Made by a program: the position numbers and the translations under genes. A stretch of 60,195 nucleotides of DNA from an uncultured Pelagibacteraceae bacterium (lineage in GTDB: Bacteria; Pseudomonadota; Alphaproteobacteria; Pelagibacterales; Pelagibacteraceae), in the NCBI GenBank assembly GCA_902527635.1, contig CABZPS010000003.1:1-60195 (forward strand), given 5' to 3'. Positions 26,969 through 36,457 of this stretch are shown piece by piece. A model generated the notes under the pieces. That model did no database searches. It was given only the letters and a program-made list of their open reading frames with translations, and was not told the DNA's origin. How positions within the stretch are numbered: position 1 is the stretch's first letter; each line of letters begins with the position of its first letter.

Positions 26969-28309
26969 TTATCCGCATTTTTTCGGTGTAATGTTGTTCT
27001 CTTTAGCAAACTTAGCTGCAGATGTCTCAACTAGACCTCTAATAAATGCAGGATCACCTGGAGCTTCCCAACCAGTCACCTGATTGAATTTTGTTCCATC
27101 CCACTGCATTACAGCAAATTTACCGGCACCTTCATGGTTTGCACATGAAATAGCGAATGGAGCTAACATACCACCAACTCCAAGCTCTTTCAGTCTAGCT
27201 TCAGTCATGTTAATTGCCTCATAACCGTCTCTAAACTCAGCACCATTTACTGCTTTACCAACTTTGTTATGCATTTTTTGAGCATTTCTTAAACCCTCAA
27301 TCCACATAACTGCAGCACCTAGTCCTCTATTCCAGTAAACTGAACCAATCCTATTTGGATCAGCTAAGTTACCTTTTCCAGCACCATATACTTTATCTTT
27401 GATGTCTTTAACTAACGGATATTCTCCTGGCAAAGCATTTGCTACAGCGTAAGTTCCCTTAGCTGCATCACCTGCTGGATACATGTCCTCTTCGGCAGCA
27501 CCAAAAGTTACATACATCATTCTATCTCTTGGGAAATTTATTCTAGCAGCATTAGTCATTGCTGTTGAATTCATTCCAGAACCTGCTCCCCAGAAAGTAA
27601 CCCAATCAGGTTTCTCTTTTCTGATTTGCAGCCACTGAGATTGTTGTTCCAAACCTGGAGGTGGAATTGATATTTCAATCAACTTAACTCCCCAGTCGTT
27701 ACAAATTTTTCTCATTGCTGGTAATGGCTCTCTACCGTAAGCAGAGTCAATGTGTAAGTGAACGATTTTTTTACCTTTCATCTTATCGATTCCGCCCTCG
27801 ATCTGTGCCATAAATTTTAATTTAACAGCTATTTGTGACCAATAATGGCTGGCAGCATTAAATACCCAAGGCCACACTCTTCCATCAGCACCGTCAGTTC
27901 TTCCATAACCGTATTGAGCTAAAACAACATTGTCTTTTGCCATACGATTAATTACTGCATATGCTCCTGGTGTTCCTAAAGTATCAAACACAACTATTCT
28001 TTGACCATCTTTTTCTAAAAGTCGCTGATAACACTCAACTGTTTTTACTGCGTTATACTCTGTTTCACATTCTTGCCAAGTAAGCATAACTCCATTGACA
28101 CCACCAGTCATATTGACATAGTTCATGTAATCAATTTGAGCTCCGTAATAACCAGTTCCCATTGCTGAGTAAGGTCCAACACGGCTACTTGCTACTGGAA
28201 AATATTGAGTTTCAGCACCAAATACAGTTTGAGGTAAAGCGATTGAAGAAAATAAAGCTACAACTACTGTAAGAGTAGAAGTTAGCTTTTTAAACATTCT
28301 TGCTAACAT
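26969..28309 (-). CDS. livK: Branched-chain amino acid-type periplasmic binding protein (LivK-like)
   Basis: A 446-residue exported protein of the Peripla_BP_6 family. A signal peptide spans about residues 1-32 (cleavage near VFGA); the mature N-terminus YFPVASSRVGPYSAMG enters the first ligand-binding lobe. VVFDTLGTPGAYAV and YGYGRTDGADGRVWPW are later landmarks. It is longer than LivK (near 350) and resembles large amide/urea-type binding proteins, so the substrate is uncertain. A strong Shine-Dalgarno GGGAGG lies before its ATG. Translation could also begin at the Met five codons in. Confidence 0.85.
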   Translation of the reverse strand: MLARMFKKLTSTLTVVVALFSSIALPQTVFGAETQYFPVASSRVGPYSAMGTGYYGAQIDYMNYVNMTGGVNGVMLTWQECETEYNAVKTVECYQRLLEKDGQRIVVFDTLGTPGAYAVINRMAKDNVVLAQYGYGRTDGADGRVWPWVFNAASHYWSQIAVKLKFMAQIEGGIDKMKGKKIVHLHIDSAYGREPLPAMRKICNDWGVKLIEISIPPPGLEQQSQWLQIRKEKPDWVTFWGAGSGMNSTAMTNAARINFPRDRMMYVTFGAAEEDMYPAGDAAKGTYAVANALPGEYPLVKDIKDKVYGAGKGNLADPNRIGSVYWNRGLGAAVMWIEGLRNAQKMHNKVGKAVNGAEFRDGYEAINMTEARLKELGVGGMLAPFAISCANHEGAGKFAVMQWDGTKFNQVTGWEAPGDPAFIRGLVETSAAKFAKENNITPKKCG

Positions 28310-28365
28310 AATTCCTCCCTCGTTTTTGCTATGTTAATCATTCTTATTTGATATGATCTAATCAC

Positions 28366-28488
28366 ATGACTTTAGATACTTCAATAAGTAATCTTACAAT
28401 TAAATTTTCTTTATTTTTAGATATTATTAAATCAAAGAATCAACTTAGGATTGTACTATTAACTTTTTTAAAAAATATGGGGAAGTAA
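28366..28488 (+). CDS. Possible 40-residue ORF upstream of the amidotransferase gene
   Basis: The longest gene gap (28310-28499) contains an ATG-started 40-codon frame ending TAA 11 bases before the amidotransferase start. The product begins MTLDTSISNL and has a hydrophobic middle and a basic end. No clear ribosome site precedes it. In such AT-rich sequence a chance frame of this length is possible; the region otherwise must hold the divergent promoters for livK and the amidotransferase. Confidence 0.2.
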   Translation: MTLDTSISNLTIKFSLFLDIIKSKNQLRIVLLTFLKNMGK

Positions 28489-28499
28489 ATTTTAATTTT

Positions 28500-29282
28500 A
28501 TGAGGAAAATACTTATTGTTGAGGGAAATATACAAGAGGAGAATAAAAACTTCTCTAACGCAGGTATTCAAACACATACTGAGAGTTTAAAAGATAGTTT
28601 ATCTTACCTAACAAACGATTTAGCACTCGATGTAGTGAATCCATCTTCAGATGTAGATATTCAAAATTATAATAACAACCTACAAAAATATGACGGGTTA
28701 ATTTGGGGAGGAAGTAGTTTGAATATTTATAATGATACTCCTGAAATTAGAAAACAAATTGAATTTATGAAAAATTGCCAAAATAAAGTGAAAAATATTT
28801 TGGCTATCTGTTGGGGTATGCAAGTAGCTGTGACTGCAGCGGGGGGGCAAGTGAAGAAAGCTGATAGTCCTCATATTGGTATAGCTAAAGAGATTGAAAT
28901 TAACAAACATGGTCTTGAACATCCGCTTTATGAAAATAAAGAAAAGAAATTTAATTCCCCGGCTTTTAATTTTGATGAAGTAGTAAAATTGCCAGAAAAA
29001 GGAATTTGTTTAGCATCTAATAAAGTTAATAAAATACAAAGTTTATATTTTGAAATAAATAATACTAAAGTTTGGGGTCTACAATATCATCCCGAAATAA
29101 CTTATGAAAAAATGATAAGTTTAATCGAGTTTAGAAAAAAAAGATTAATAGAATATAGAAAAGTATTCAAAAATGATGATGAAGTTGAAGAACATATATC
29201 TTTTATTAAAAAAGAAATTTTGTTTACTGACAAGGAAAATAGAATACTGGAGCTTAAAAATTGGCTAAAAAAATTAGATTAA
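28500..29282 (+). CDS. Class I glutamine amidotransferase-domain protein
   Basis: A 260-residue stand-alone glutaminase-fold protein. The catalytic triad is present: nucleophile Cys104 in LAICWGMQ, and His197/Glu199 in LQYHPE. The family includes GMP synthase-like and gamma-glutamyl hydrolase-like proteins acting on gamma-glutamyl or amide substrates. The C-terminal 60 residues are charged and helical. Its TAA overlaps the convergent formate-THF ligase stop within a TTAA. Substrate unknown. Confidence 0.82.
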   Translation: MRKILIVEGNIQEENKNFSNAGIQTHTESLKDSLSYLTNDLALDVVNPSSDVDIQNYNNNLQKYDGLIWGGSSLNIYNDTPEIRKQIEFMKNCQNKVKNILAICWGMQVAVTAAGGQVKKADSPHIGIAKEIEINKHGLEHPLYENKEKKFNSPAFNFDEVVKLPEKGICLASNKVNKIQSLYFEINNTKVWGLQYHPEITYEKMISLIEFRKKRLIEYRKVFKNDDEVEEHISFIKKEILFTDKENRILELKNWLKKLD

Positions 29283-30964
29283 AACAATCCTTCTATTTCA
29301 CCTTTTTTATTTAATTTAATATTGTCAGCTGCAGGTACTTTTGGTAGTCCAGGCATTGTCATTACTGACCCACAGACAACAACTACAAATTCGGCACCTG
29401 AAGACAATCTGACTTCTCTAATTGGTATTTCATGATTTGATGGAGCACCTTTATTTTTAGGATCTGTAGAAAAACTATATTGGGTTTTTGCAATACAAAC
29501 TGGTAAACGTTTATGTCCATTTTTTTCAAAATTTCTTAACTGATTTTTCACTTCATCATTAGCGGTAATTTTACTAGCTTTATAAATTTTTTTTGCAATT
29601 ATTTCAATTTTATCCCACAATTTTAAATCGTCTTTATATAAAAAACTAAATTTATTTTTTCTCTTATTACACGCTGCAACAACCTTTTTTGCAAGATCAG
29701 TTGCACCATTTCCACCTTTGGCCCAATGCTTACATTCACTTACTTGTACTCTTTTTTGCTCACAAAATTTTAAAACAGTATTTATTTCACTTTTTGTATC
29801 TAGAACAAAATGATTAATTGCAATTATTGGTTCTAATCCAAATTTTTTAACGTTTTCGATATGCCTTTCTAGATTTACCAAACCTTTTTTCAAAGCCTTA
29901 ACATCTTCTTTTTTTAAATCTTCTTTCTCTACACCTCCATGCATCTTCAGTGCTCTTATAGTTGCAACTATTACTACACAACTTGGAACTAAGCCTGCTT
30001 TTCTGCATTTAATATTTAAAAACTTCTCTGCTCCAAGATCTGCTCCAAAACCTGCCTCTGTAACTACGTAATCAGATAATTTTAATGCAGTTTTAGTTGC
30101 AATAACTGAGTTACATCCATGAGCAATATTAGCAAATGGGCCTCCATGAATAATCGCTGGATTATTTTCTAAAGTTTGAGTTACATTTGGTCTAATTGCT
30201 TCCTTCAGCAAAACAGTCATAGGACCGTGAGCATTTATATCTTTAGCGTAAAGCGGGTTTCCTTTTTTATCGTATGCAAAAGTTATATTTCCAATTTTTT
30301 TTTCTAAATCTTTTAAATTATTAGATAGACAAAAAATTGCCATTACCTCTGATGCAACAGTTATATCGAAACCATCAACTCTTTTGAAATCTTTAGCGAC
30401 CCCACTAGTATTAATGTCAATAAATCTTAGTGCACGATCATTCATGTCTATCACACGCTTCCAAACTATTTTGTTTTCATCGATATTTAGTTTGTTACCC
30501 CAATAAATATGATTATCTATCATTGCTGAAAGTAAGTTATGCGCAGACGTTATGGCATGGAAATCACCTGTGAAATGTAAATTTATCTGTTCCATAGGAA
30601 CAACTTGGGCATATCCACCCCCAGCAGCACCACCTTTCATTCCAAATGATGGACCTAAACTAGGCTCTCTCAAACAAACAATAGATTTTTTACCAATTGT
30701 ATTTAAACCATCACTTAAACCTACCGAAGTTGTTGTTTTTCCCTCACCAGCTGGAGTGGGTGTTATTGCAGTGACTAAAATTAATTTTCCATCTTTTTTT
30801 TTCTTAAGTTTGTCTAGAAATTCAAAATTAATTTTTGCTATATGTCTACCCATTGGACTAAAAGCACTACTTTTATCTGGAACATTAATTTTTGCTAAAA
30901 TTTTACCTATTGGTTTCATTTTAGCTTTTCTTGCTATTTCTATATCTGATTTAATTTTAGCCAT
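29279..30964 (-). CDS. fhs: Formate-tetrahydrofolate ligase
   Basis: A 561-residue ATP-dependent ligase making 10-formyl-THF from formate (or running in reverse to yield ATP and formate). The nucleotide site [16 protein letters not shown] (about 68-83), [26 protein letters not shown] segment after it, and [14 protein letters not shown] are family hallmarks. It is full length. In this window it belongs functionally with MetF, the DmdA-like protein and the dimethylglycine dehydrogenase, all feeding the THF pool. Confidence 0.97.
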   Translation of the reverse strand: MAKIKSDIEIARKAKMKPIGKILAKINVPDKSSAFSPMGRHIAKINFEFLDKLKKKKDGKLILVTAITPTPAGEGKTTTSVGLSDGLNTIGKKSIVCLREPSLGPSFGMKGGAAGGGYAQVVPMEQINLHFTGDFHAITSAHNLLSAMIDNHIYWGNKLNIDENKIVWKRVIDMNDRALRFIDINTSGVAKDFKRVDGFDITVASEVMAIFCLSNNLKDLEKKIGNITFAYDKKGNPLYAKDINAHGPMTVLLKEAIRPNVTQTLENNPAIIHGGPFANIAHGCNSVIATKTALKLSDYVVTEAGFGADLGAEKFLNIKCRKAGLVPSCVVIVATIRALKMHGGVEKEDLKKEDVKALKKGLVNLERHIENVKKFGLEPIIAINHFVLDTKSEINTVLKFCEQKRVQVSECKHWAKGGNGATDLAKKVVAACNKRKNKFSFLYKDDLKLWDKIEIIAKKIYKASKITANDEVKNQLRNFEKNGHKRLPVCIAKTQYSFSTDPKNKGAPSNHEIPIREVRLSSGAEFVVVVCGSVMTMPGLPKVPAADNIKLNKKGEIEGLF

Positions 30965-31023
30965 TTTATTTAAATAAAATATTTAATATATGCTTTTAAT
31001 CCTTTTAAAAATATATAAAAGTT

Positions 31024-31872
31024 TCATTCTCTTGTAGCAATATAAACCCCAATAGATGTTACAATAAAACCTACAATATCTAAATTAGTTAATTTTTCAT
31101 TTAAAAAAAACCAGGCCATTAAAGCAGAAGTTGATGGAATTAAAAAAAATATCGAAACAGTTTTGCTTGCCGAATTTTTTTTAATTAAAAGCATTAAAAT
31201 TGTAAAAGCACCAAAAGAAACAAGTAATATTTGATGACTCATAGAAAAAATAAATGCCTTGGTAAAATTAATGTATGGTTCAGCAAAAAAAATTACTATT
31301 AGAACATGAAATAAACACCCTCCAAATGCCTGATAAAAATTACTTACTGATAAAGGTAAGTTTTTACTGATCTTTTTTTGCCAAATTGTAGATATTGTAA
31401 TTGATAGTAATGCTATAATTGTTGCGATAAGTCCCAATAAAGGAATACCGGAACCTATGTCTAGACCTAAAACCAAAGAGGCACCTGTAAAACCAAGCAA
31501 AACTCCAATCCATTGATGGATAGTTATTTTTTCATCAAGGATAGGTCCACTTAAAATATTTGTCAAAATTGGCTGAAGAGTAACTATTAAAGCTGCTATT
31601 CCTACTGGCATTCCAATTGAGATTGAATAAAAAACTCCACCTAAATAAAATCCATGAAAAAGTACACCACTTAAAACAGACTCGGCTATTTTTCTCTTAT
31701 TTGCAACTAATGATTGATTTGAATAAAAAGAAAATAAATAGAAACCAAAAGCTACAAAAAAAAACCTAAATGCCAATGCTGCAAAAGGATCGCTATTATC
31801 TACAATTGGTTTAGTTGTTATAAATGCAGAAGACCATAGCAAAATAAAAATAAGAGGATATATTCTAATCAC
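31024..31872 (-). CDS. EamA/DMT-family permease
   Basis: A 282-residue protein with ten hydrophobic helices arranged as two EamA repeats; PILTNILSGPILDEKITIHQWIGV marks the end of the first repeat and SALMAWFFLNEKLTNLDIVGF the second. DMT proteins export amino acids, nucleosides or drugs, and the substrate here is unknown. The start is GTG at 31872. Flanked by fhs and an uncharacterised 145-residue gene. Confidence 0.87.
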   Translation of the reverse strand: MIRIYPLIFILLWSSAFITTKPIVDNSDPFAALAFRFFFVAFGFYLFSFYSNQSLVANKRKIAESVLSGVLFHGFYLGGVFYSISIGMPVGIAALIVTLQPILTNILSGPILDEKITIHQWIGVLLGFTGASLVLGLDIGSGIPLLGLIATIIALLSITISTIWQKKISKNLPLSVSNFYQAFGGCLFHVLIVIFFAEPYINFTKAFIFSMSHQILLVSFGAFTILMLLIKKNSASKTVSIFFLIPSTSALMAWFFLNEKLTNLDIVGFIVTSIGVYIATRE

Positions 31873-31910
31873 TTTTAACTTGATAGGTTAATTATCATTT
31901 GTACAGTTTA

Positions 31911-32348
31911 CTAATCAGTAATATTTAATTGAATAAATTCATTTTGTTTAGTCTCTTTGCACCATAACTCGTAACTTTCACACATTCTCCAAATATGATC
32001 AAATGCTCTTTGGGATATCTCAAGTGGTAAATTATTTTTAGTATCATAAAGATCTGGAAACTGGATGAGTTGTTTTACCATTACAGCTTTTTGAATTTTT
32101 AGTAGTCTTATTGTTTCATCTGGAATTTTTTTATTTGTTTTTAAATCGATAAATTTATTTTTTTCTAATTCATTCAGCCAATCATCATGGAATTTTCCGC
32201 TACTAATATTTTTATAAGTACCTTTACCAATAAAAGCATCAATAGCCTCTTTATTTGAAAAATTTGAGTTCTTTCTTTTGATTTCTGAAATTTCCGAATA
32301 GATTACTTCTGCAACAAATAAAACATACGGCTTGTCTTTAGATTGCAT
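31911..32348 (-). CDS. Conserved-looking hypothetical protein, 145 residues
   Basis: A soluble, mainly helical, charged protein without signal peptide, membrane helix or motif I recognise. Trp residues (61, 120, 128) and a late AFDHIWRMCESYELWCKET segment suggest a folded core rather than chance coding. It lies three bases downstream of the racemase gene, so the two are probably co-transcribed. No function assigned. Confidence 0.6.
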   Translation of the reverse strand: MQSKDKPYVLFVAEVIYSEISEIKRKNSNFSNKEAIDAFIGKGTYKNISSGKFHDDWLNELEKNKFIDLKTNKKIPDETIRLLKIQKAVMVKQLIQFPDLYDTKNNLPLEISQRAFDHIWRMCESYELWCKETKQNEFIQLNITD

Positions 32349-32351
32349 TAA

Positions 32352-33098
32352 TTATTTTCGATATTTTTTCATTGCAGCATTTGCTAAAATTAAATTTGGA
32401 TCTAAAAAAATTTTTGATTTCTTGATTTTGTCAAATGATTTAAATGCAAATATTGCTATGGGTAACTCTGTGCAACCAAGAACAATTTTTTTACACTTTT
32501 TTTTAATTAAGAAGTTTATAGCTGGTTTAATTTTCTTAGCCGCTGCCTTTACGTTTCCCATTTTGACTAGTTTAATTGCCTGATTCACAGAATTTTTTTG
32601 AATTAATTTATTTGGGTGTATCAATTTATACCTGGTATTGAAAAATTTATGGTATACATCTGTCATAATAGTTCCCTCCGTAGCCAGTAAGCCTATAGGT
32701 GAGTTTTTTTTACATGTCCTTTTTGCATGAATATAAACTTCTTTTGGCATGTTTATTATTGGTAATTTTATTTTTTTTTTTAAATCATCATACCAATAAT
32801 GTGCTGTATTGCATGGAATAACAATGAATTTACATTTATCTTTTTTTAGTAATCTGCATCCTTTAAGCAAACTGTCTAAGACTAATTTGTATTTTTTTTT
32901 ATTTTTTGAATTTGAAAATCTATTTGTTAATCTGCTTGTCTGAATTCCAATCGACTCAGGTCGTCCAGGTATATTAGATTTATTGTAAAGTAAAAATAAA
33001 GGATAATCTTGATCAATTTTTCCTCTATTTAAAACTGCAAGTTTATTACAGAAATCAAGACCTGCTTGTGTTCCCATTCCACCAAGAATACCAATCAT
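32352..33098 (-). CDS. Aspartate/glutamate racemase family protein
   Basis: A 248-residue PLP-independent racemase. The N-terminal IGILGGMGTQAGLDF is typical; both catalytic cysteines are present, Cys96 in IPCNTAHYW and Cys209 in VLGCTELP. Members interconvert L- and D-amino acids (aspartate, glutamate or broad specificity). The first gene of a short minus-strand unit with the 145-residue hypothetical gene. Confidence 0.9.
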   Translation of the reverse strand: MIGILGGMGTQAGLDFCNKLAVLNRGKIDQDYPLFLLYNKSNIPGRPESIGIQTSRLTNRFSNSKNKKKYKLVLDSLLKGCRLLKKDKCKFIVIPCNTAHYWYDDLKKKIKLPIINMPKEVYIHAKRTCKKNSPIGLLATEGTIMTDVYHKFFNTRYKLIHPNKLIQKNSVNQAIKLVKMGNVKAAAKKIKPAINFLIKKKCKKIVLGCTELPIAIFAFKSFDKIKKSKIFLDPNLILANAAMKKYRK

Positions 33099-33124
33099 AA
33101 CTTATAGCATTTTTTAGATAATAG

Positions 33125-33179
33125 TTTATTGGCCATAAAAATGAAATACTTTGGTTATTTGATTGATACAGCCAATAAA
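33125..33179. repeat. Inverted repeat between csp and racemase genes
   Basis: TTTATTGGC at 33125-33133 is repeated in inverted form as GCCAATAAA at 33171-33179, a perfect 9-bp pair separated by 37 AT-rich bases that can fold further. It lies just after the csp stop on the minus strand, so it may end the csp mRNA. Confidence 0.45.
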
Positions 33180-33190
33180 ATTTTTGAAAA

Positions 33191-33397
33191 TTATGCAGTT
33201 TTTAAGTTAACTGCTGAAGGACCTTTAGGACCATCTTCAACATCGAAAGTCAAAGCTTGACCCTCATCTAAACCATTCATGCCAGCATCTCTTACTGCCG
33301 AAACGTGAACAAATACATCTTTTTCTTTATCTTCTCGTTCAATAAAACCATAACCTTTGGTTGGATTGAACCATTTTACTTTACCTTGTAGACTCAT
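33191..33397 (-). CDS. cspA: Cold-shock domain protein
   Basis: A 68-residue single cold-shock domain with RNP1 [15 protein letters not shown] and RNP2 DVFVHVSAV, nucleic-acid-binding chaperone of the CspA family. The genomic leader is 110 bases long, large for this genome, and contains a strong inverted repeat. Confidence 0.97.
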   Translation of the reverse strand: MSLQGKVKWFNPTKGYGFIEREDKEKDVFVHVSAVRDAGMNGLDEGQALTFDVEDGPKGPSAVNLKTA

Positions 33398-33423
33398 ATT
33401 TTTACTTATTGTTATGTTAATTT

Positions 33424-33443
33424 ATTACTTATAATTAAGTAAT
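33424..33443 (-). promoter_or_regulatory. Inverted repeat in the csp leader, with upstream TTGACA
   Basis: ATTACTTA and TAAGTAAT form a perfect 8-bp inverted repeat around a four-base centre, 27 bases upstream of the csp start. On the minus strand a consensus TTGACA lies upstream (33473-33478); a convincing -10 is less clear. The repeat could be an operator, a terminator of the upstream acetyltransferase gene or a leader hairpin. Confidence 0.35.
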
Positions 33444-33508
33444 TGTGACTTTCTTTAGAATTTTAGGTCTTTTGTCAACTAAATTGATCTAATTACTAGT
33501 TTTAAATA

Positions 33509-33976
33509 TTAATCGTTGCTAATTAGTTTTGTAAAATAAAGAGAATTTACGTCCTCTTTATAATGCGCAAAAGGGGCACAAGGTTGAAAGTCACAACTTA
33601 TAAATAACTTTCTTGCGGGTTTAAAAAATTCTCCAGAACCTGTTTCAATACTAATTCTAAGAATGTTTAGATTTTTTGACTCATTAATTAAATGTTTTAT
33701 GATCTTAATACCGTTTCCTTTATTTCTGAAGTTATCGTGCACTCTTATTGACTTAAATTCACCATGGTCTTTACTTAAAAATTTAAGCGCTCCACAACCC
33801 ATTAACTTATTATTTTCCCATAAACTCCAAAATTTTACTGATGAAACCTTTAGACCAGCTATATCAAGAACATGGGTACTTCCTTCTGGAGATGCAGCTT
33901 TAAGTTCTTTAAAATGTTTTGTAAGAAGTTCATTTACTTCTGGATGATCAAAATTTCCTTCTATTGACTCTATCAT
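33509..33976 (-). CDS. GNAT-family N-acetyltransferase
   Basis: A 155-residue acetyltransferase. VSSVKFWSLWENNKLMGCGAL gives the early strands, FKSIRVHDNFRNKGNGIKIIKHLI is motif A with the acetyl-CoA pyrophosphate loop (RNKGNG), and the C-terminal FISCDFQPCAPFAHY is typical of the YjgM/phosphinothricin-like subgroup. Substrate unknown. Start overlaps the purK stop by four bases (ATGA), indicating an operon with purEK. Confidence 0.88.
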   Translation of the reverse strand: MIESIEGNFDHPEVNELLTKHFKELKAASPEGSTHVLDIAGLKVSSVKFWSLWENNKLMGCGALKFLSKDHGEFKSIRVHDNFRNKGNGIKIIKHLINESKNLNILRISIETGSGEFFKPARKLFISCDFQPCAPFAHYKEDVNSLYFTKLISND

Positions 33977-35022
33977 TTTATTAAAGTAGTGACATGTCCC
34001 ATCTTCCTTTTAGCTTTAATTTCTTTTTTTAGATAATCAAAAAAAAATTCGTTTTCACCCAAACTATTGTTATTTCTATATTGTTCAATTTGACTTCCTA
34101 TTAGATTTACCATCTTTGCATTATAAAGTTTTTTCAATGGAACTTTTTTTAGAGAACAAACTGCTCTTACATGGTTTTCAAATTGGCTAACATTATAAGC
34201 GTTGATAGTGAGATGACCAGAATTGTGTACTCTAGGAGCAATTTCGTTGACAAATAAATTTTCATTTCTGTCTATAAAAAATTCTACACAAAGGGTTCCT
34301 ATAAACTTTAATTCTTCAGCAATATCCATAGCCCAATTTTTTGATTGCTTAAAAATATTTTCACTTATATCAGCTGGTATACTGGAGTATTTAAGTATTT
34401 GATCTTCATGAATATTCTCTATTGGTTCATAAATTTCATAATCATTATTGCCGAATCTTGTGATAATCACTGAAATTTCCTTTTTAATTTTTACTAATTT
34501 CTCTAGTATGTAGCCTCTGGAAAAATCTATATTTAACTTATCTACTTCTTTAATTTCTTTAATTGGGTATTGGCCTTTACCATCATAACCCATAGTTGTT
34601 GTCTTCAATATTCCTGGCAGGAGATCAATTAAGGAGTCTAAATCAGACTTTTTATCAATAGCAGCATATTGTGTGGTTCTTATATTTAGTTTATTTACAA
34701 AATCTTTCTCAGCTAATCTGTGCTGTATAAGTCTATTAATAGATGGTTTTGGTAATACGGGCTTTGTCTTATTGATTTCATTGAGAGTTTCAAATGGAAT
34801 ATTTTCAAATTCATATGTAGCAATATCTACCTTTTCAATAAACTCATTAATTTTTTCTGTTTCATCATATTTACCAAAAATGAACTCATCAGAAAAATTT
34901 TTTGCTGGTGCATCTAAATCGTCACAATAGGTAACTGTTTTTATATTCAAATTTTTTGCAGCATCTGAAAGCATACTTCCAAGCTGTCCACCACCGATAA
35001 TACCTAACGTTATTTCTGACAT
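33973..35022 (-). CDS. purK: N5-carboxyaminoimidazole ribonucleotide synthase
   Basis: A 349-residue ATP-grasp enzyme making N5-CAIR from AIR, bicarbonate and ATP in purine synthesis. IGGGQLGSML (residues 8-17), the PGILKTTTMGYDGKGQ glycine loop and EIAPRVHNSGHLTINAYNVSQFENHVRA near the C-terminus are diagnostic. It starts five bases after purE. Confidence 0.96.
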   Translation of the reverse strand: MSEITLGIIGGGQLGSMLSDAAKNLNIKTVTYCDDLDAPAKNFSDEFIFGKYDETEKINEFIEKVDIATYEFENIPFETLNEINKTKPVLPKPSINRLIQHRLAEKDFVNKLNIRTTQYAAIDKKSDLDSLIDLLPGILKTTTMGYDGKGQYPIKEIKEVDKLNIDFSRGYILEKLVKIKKEISVIITRFGNNDYEIYEPIENIHEDQILKYSSIPADISENIFKQSKNWAMDIAEELKFIGTLCVEFFIDRNENLFVNEIAPRVHNSGHLTINAYNVSQFENHVRAVCSLKKVPLKKLYNAKMVNLIGSQIEQYRNNNSLGENEFFFDYLKKEIKAKRKMGHVTTLIK

Positions 35023-35027
35023 TAAAT

Positions 35028-35519
35028 TTAATTAGGTCTTTTTTTTACAGATTTTGTTTGTGATGTACGCCATTTTTCTAATCTCTTATTTACAATAGAA
35101 TTATTATTTGCAATTATAGAAGCAGCAAGTAATGCCGCGTTAATCGCTCCATCATTTCCTATAGCTAGTGTTCCTACTGGGATACCCTTAGGCATTTGAG
35201 CGATTGATAAAAGACTATCTAAGCCTTTAAGTTTTTTACTTTCAATTGGAACACCCAAAACAGGAATTGAAGTTAAAGCTGCAATCATTCCAGGTAAGTG
35301 TGCAGATCCTCCGGCACCTGCGATTATAACACCAAAATTATTTTTTTTTGCTTTATTTGAAAATTCATACATTCTTTTTGGTGTTCTATGAGCTGAAATT
35401 ATTTTAGTCTCAAATCTAATGCCAAGAATTTTAAGTACTTTTGCAGCTAATTTCATTGTTTTATAGTCCGATTGACTACCCATCACTAATGCAACTTTTT
35501 GATTTTTGTTCTTTTTCAT
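35028..35519 (-). CDS. purE: N5-carboxyaminoimidazole ribonucleotide mutase
   Basis: A 163-residue class I PurE converting N5-CAIR to [26 protein letters not shown] and [13 protein letters not shown] are the conserved active-site blocks. I chose ATG 35519; an upstream in-frame Met at 35567 would add 16 hydrophobic residues that the family lacks. It is the first gene of purE-purK-GNAT. Confidence 0.95.
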   Translation of the reverse strand: MKKNKNQKVALVMGSQSDYKTMKLAAKVLKILGIRFETKIISAHRTPKRMYEFSNKAKKNNFGVIIAGAGGSAHLPGMIAALTSIPVLGVPIESKKLKGLDSLLSIAQMPKGIPVGTLAIGNDGAINAALLAASIIANNNSIVNKRLEKWRTSQTKSVKKRPN

Positions 35520-35622
35520 TGAAAAATTTAAATATAATCTTATTTCAAAATTAAATAAAAATTTCAATAAAATAAATAAAACTAAAAAAAAATGTTAATA
35601 TCATTAATAATGTTTTCATAAA

Positions 35623-35778
35623 ATGACTAAAGATAAAGATTTTGATAATTTAAAAGAATTAGACGATGTTTGTGATGAGTGTAAAAAGGAAGATGAGAGT
35701 GTTTCTCAAAATTTAATTTTAACGGGATTTAAAATCTGCAAATCGTGCAGAATTTCAAAAACAATTTTTCCGTTTTAA
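35623..35778 (+). CDS. 51-residue protein with two CxxC motifs (putative zinc-binding)
   Basis: ATG at 35623 opens a 51-codon frame: an acidic N-terminal half with CDEC (Cys17, Cys20), then a basic-hydrophobic half with CKSC (Cys40, Cys43). The CxxC-x19-CxxC pattern suggests a small zinc ribbon. Its stop overlaps the stop of the convergent YIP1-type gene. It fills the gap between purE and that gene, and coding is supported by cysteine pairing rather than by a recognised family. Confidence 0.6.
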   Translation: MTKDKDFDNLKELDDVCDECKKEDESVSQNLILTGFKICKSCRISKTIFPF

Positions 35779-36317
35779 ATACTGTTTACTGGTAAAGCAT
35801 TCATTCTGCTCATTACAAAAGAAATTGAGAGAAAAACTATAATTAAGAATGACAAGAAAACAATTCCAAAAGATTTCAAATTTGATTTAAAATTTAAGAT
35901 TTGTCTTATCGAAATAATTAGTGCTGCAAAAATCCAAAATTGAGTTAGAAAAATTATGGGTATCATCAATTCAGGCGTAACAGCAAAAAATCTTAATAAA
36001 CCAGGAGCATGAGCGAAACCAACAGCAGTTAAAACTTTTTTGAATGAAACCTTAGTTTGCTTATCAGGGAATATCTTTACTCCTAAAACATAAATTAAAA
36101 TTGCCCAAATAAACCAAGTTAAAATTGCTGTTAATCCTGACATTCCTACAGCTGTTTTTATTACTGTATTTGCAGCCACGGCACCCGCTACCCCATCTAA
36201 GATCATTATTAGTCCAGCAAAATAAATTGAGGCTTCGCCAAAATTTTTACTATCGGTATAAAGAGACTTATCTAGCTTGATGGACTTAAAGATAATATTT
36301 AAAAATTCTCCAAACAT
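35775..36317 (-). CDS. YIP1-domain membrane protein
   Basis: A 180-residue protein with about five hydrophobic helices and the Yip1-domain look: LTAVGFAHAPGLLRFFAV, followed by FWIFAALIISIRQILNF. Function in bacteria is unknown. Its ATG directly follows the stop of the 34-residue membrane peptide gene, implying coupling. Confidence 0.75.
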   Translation of the reverse strand: MFGEFLNIIFKSIKLDKSLYTDSKNFGEASIYFAGLIMILDGVAGAVAANTVIKTAVGMSGLTAILTWFIWAILIYVLGVKIFPDKQTKVSFKKVLTAVGFAHAPGLLRFFAVTPELMIPIIFLTQFWIFAALIISIRQILNFKSNLKSFGIVFLSFLIIVFLSISFVMSRMNALPVNSI

Positions 36318-36422
36318 TTAATTTTTTTTATTTTTTTGCTCTTTGTATGAAACAATTAATGGAAAGATTATTAAAGCAATAATAATGATAATGCAAATTC
36401 CAATTAAAAAACCTTTAGACAT
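36318..36422 (-). CDS. 34-residue single-helix membrane protein
   Basis: ATG 36422 opens a 34-codon frame with one strong hydrophobic helix (about residues 5-24, GFLIGICIIIIIALIIFPLI) and a basic tail SYKEQKNKKN, predicted N-out or N-in single span. Stop TAA abuts the ATG of the YIP1-domain gene, and the gene lies 35 bases after the DmdA-like gene on the same strand. Composition and placement make it a credible small protein of unknown role. Confidence 0.55.
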   Translation of the reverse strand: MSKGFLIGICIIIIIALIIFPLIVSYKEQKNKKN

Positions 36423-36457
36423 TTAGATTAAAAGTAATTTAGCTCTTTTAAAAACTA

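Noticed and set aside
35520..35567. Upstream in-frame Met for purE
   Set aside because: Adds a hydrophobic leader absent from PurE; ATG 35519 starts the normal N-terminus.
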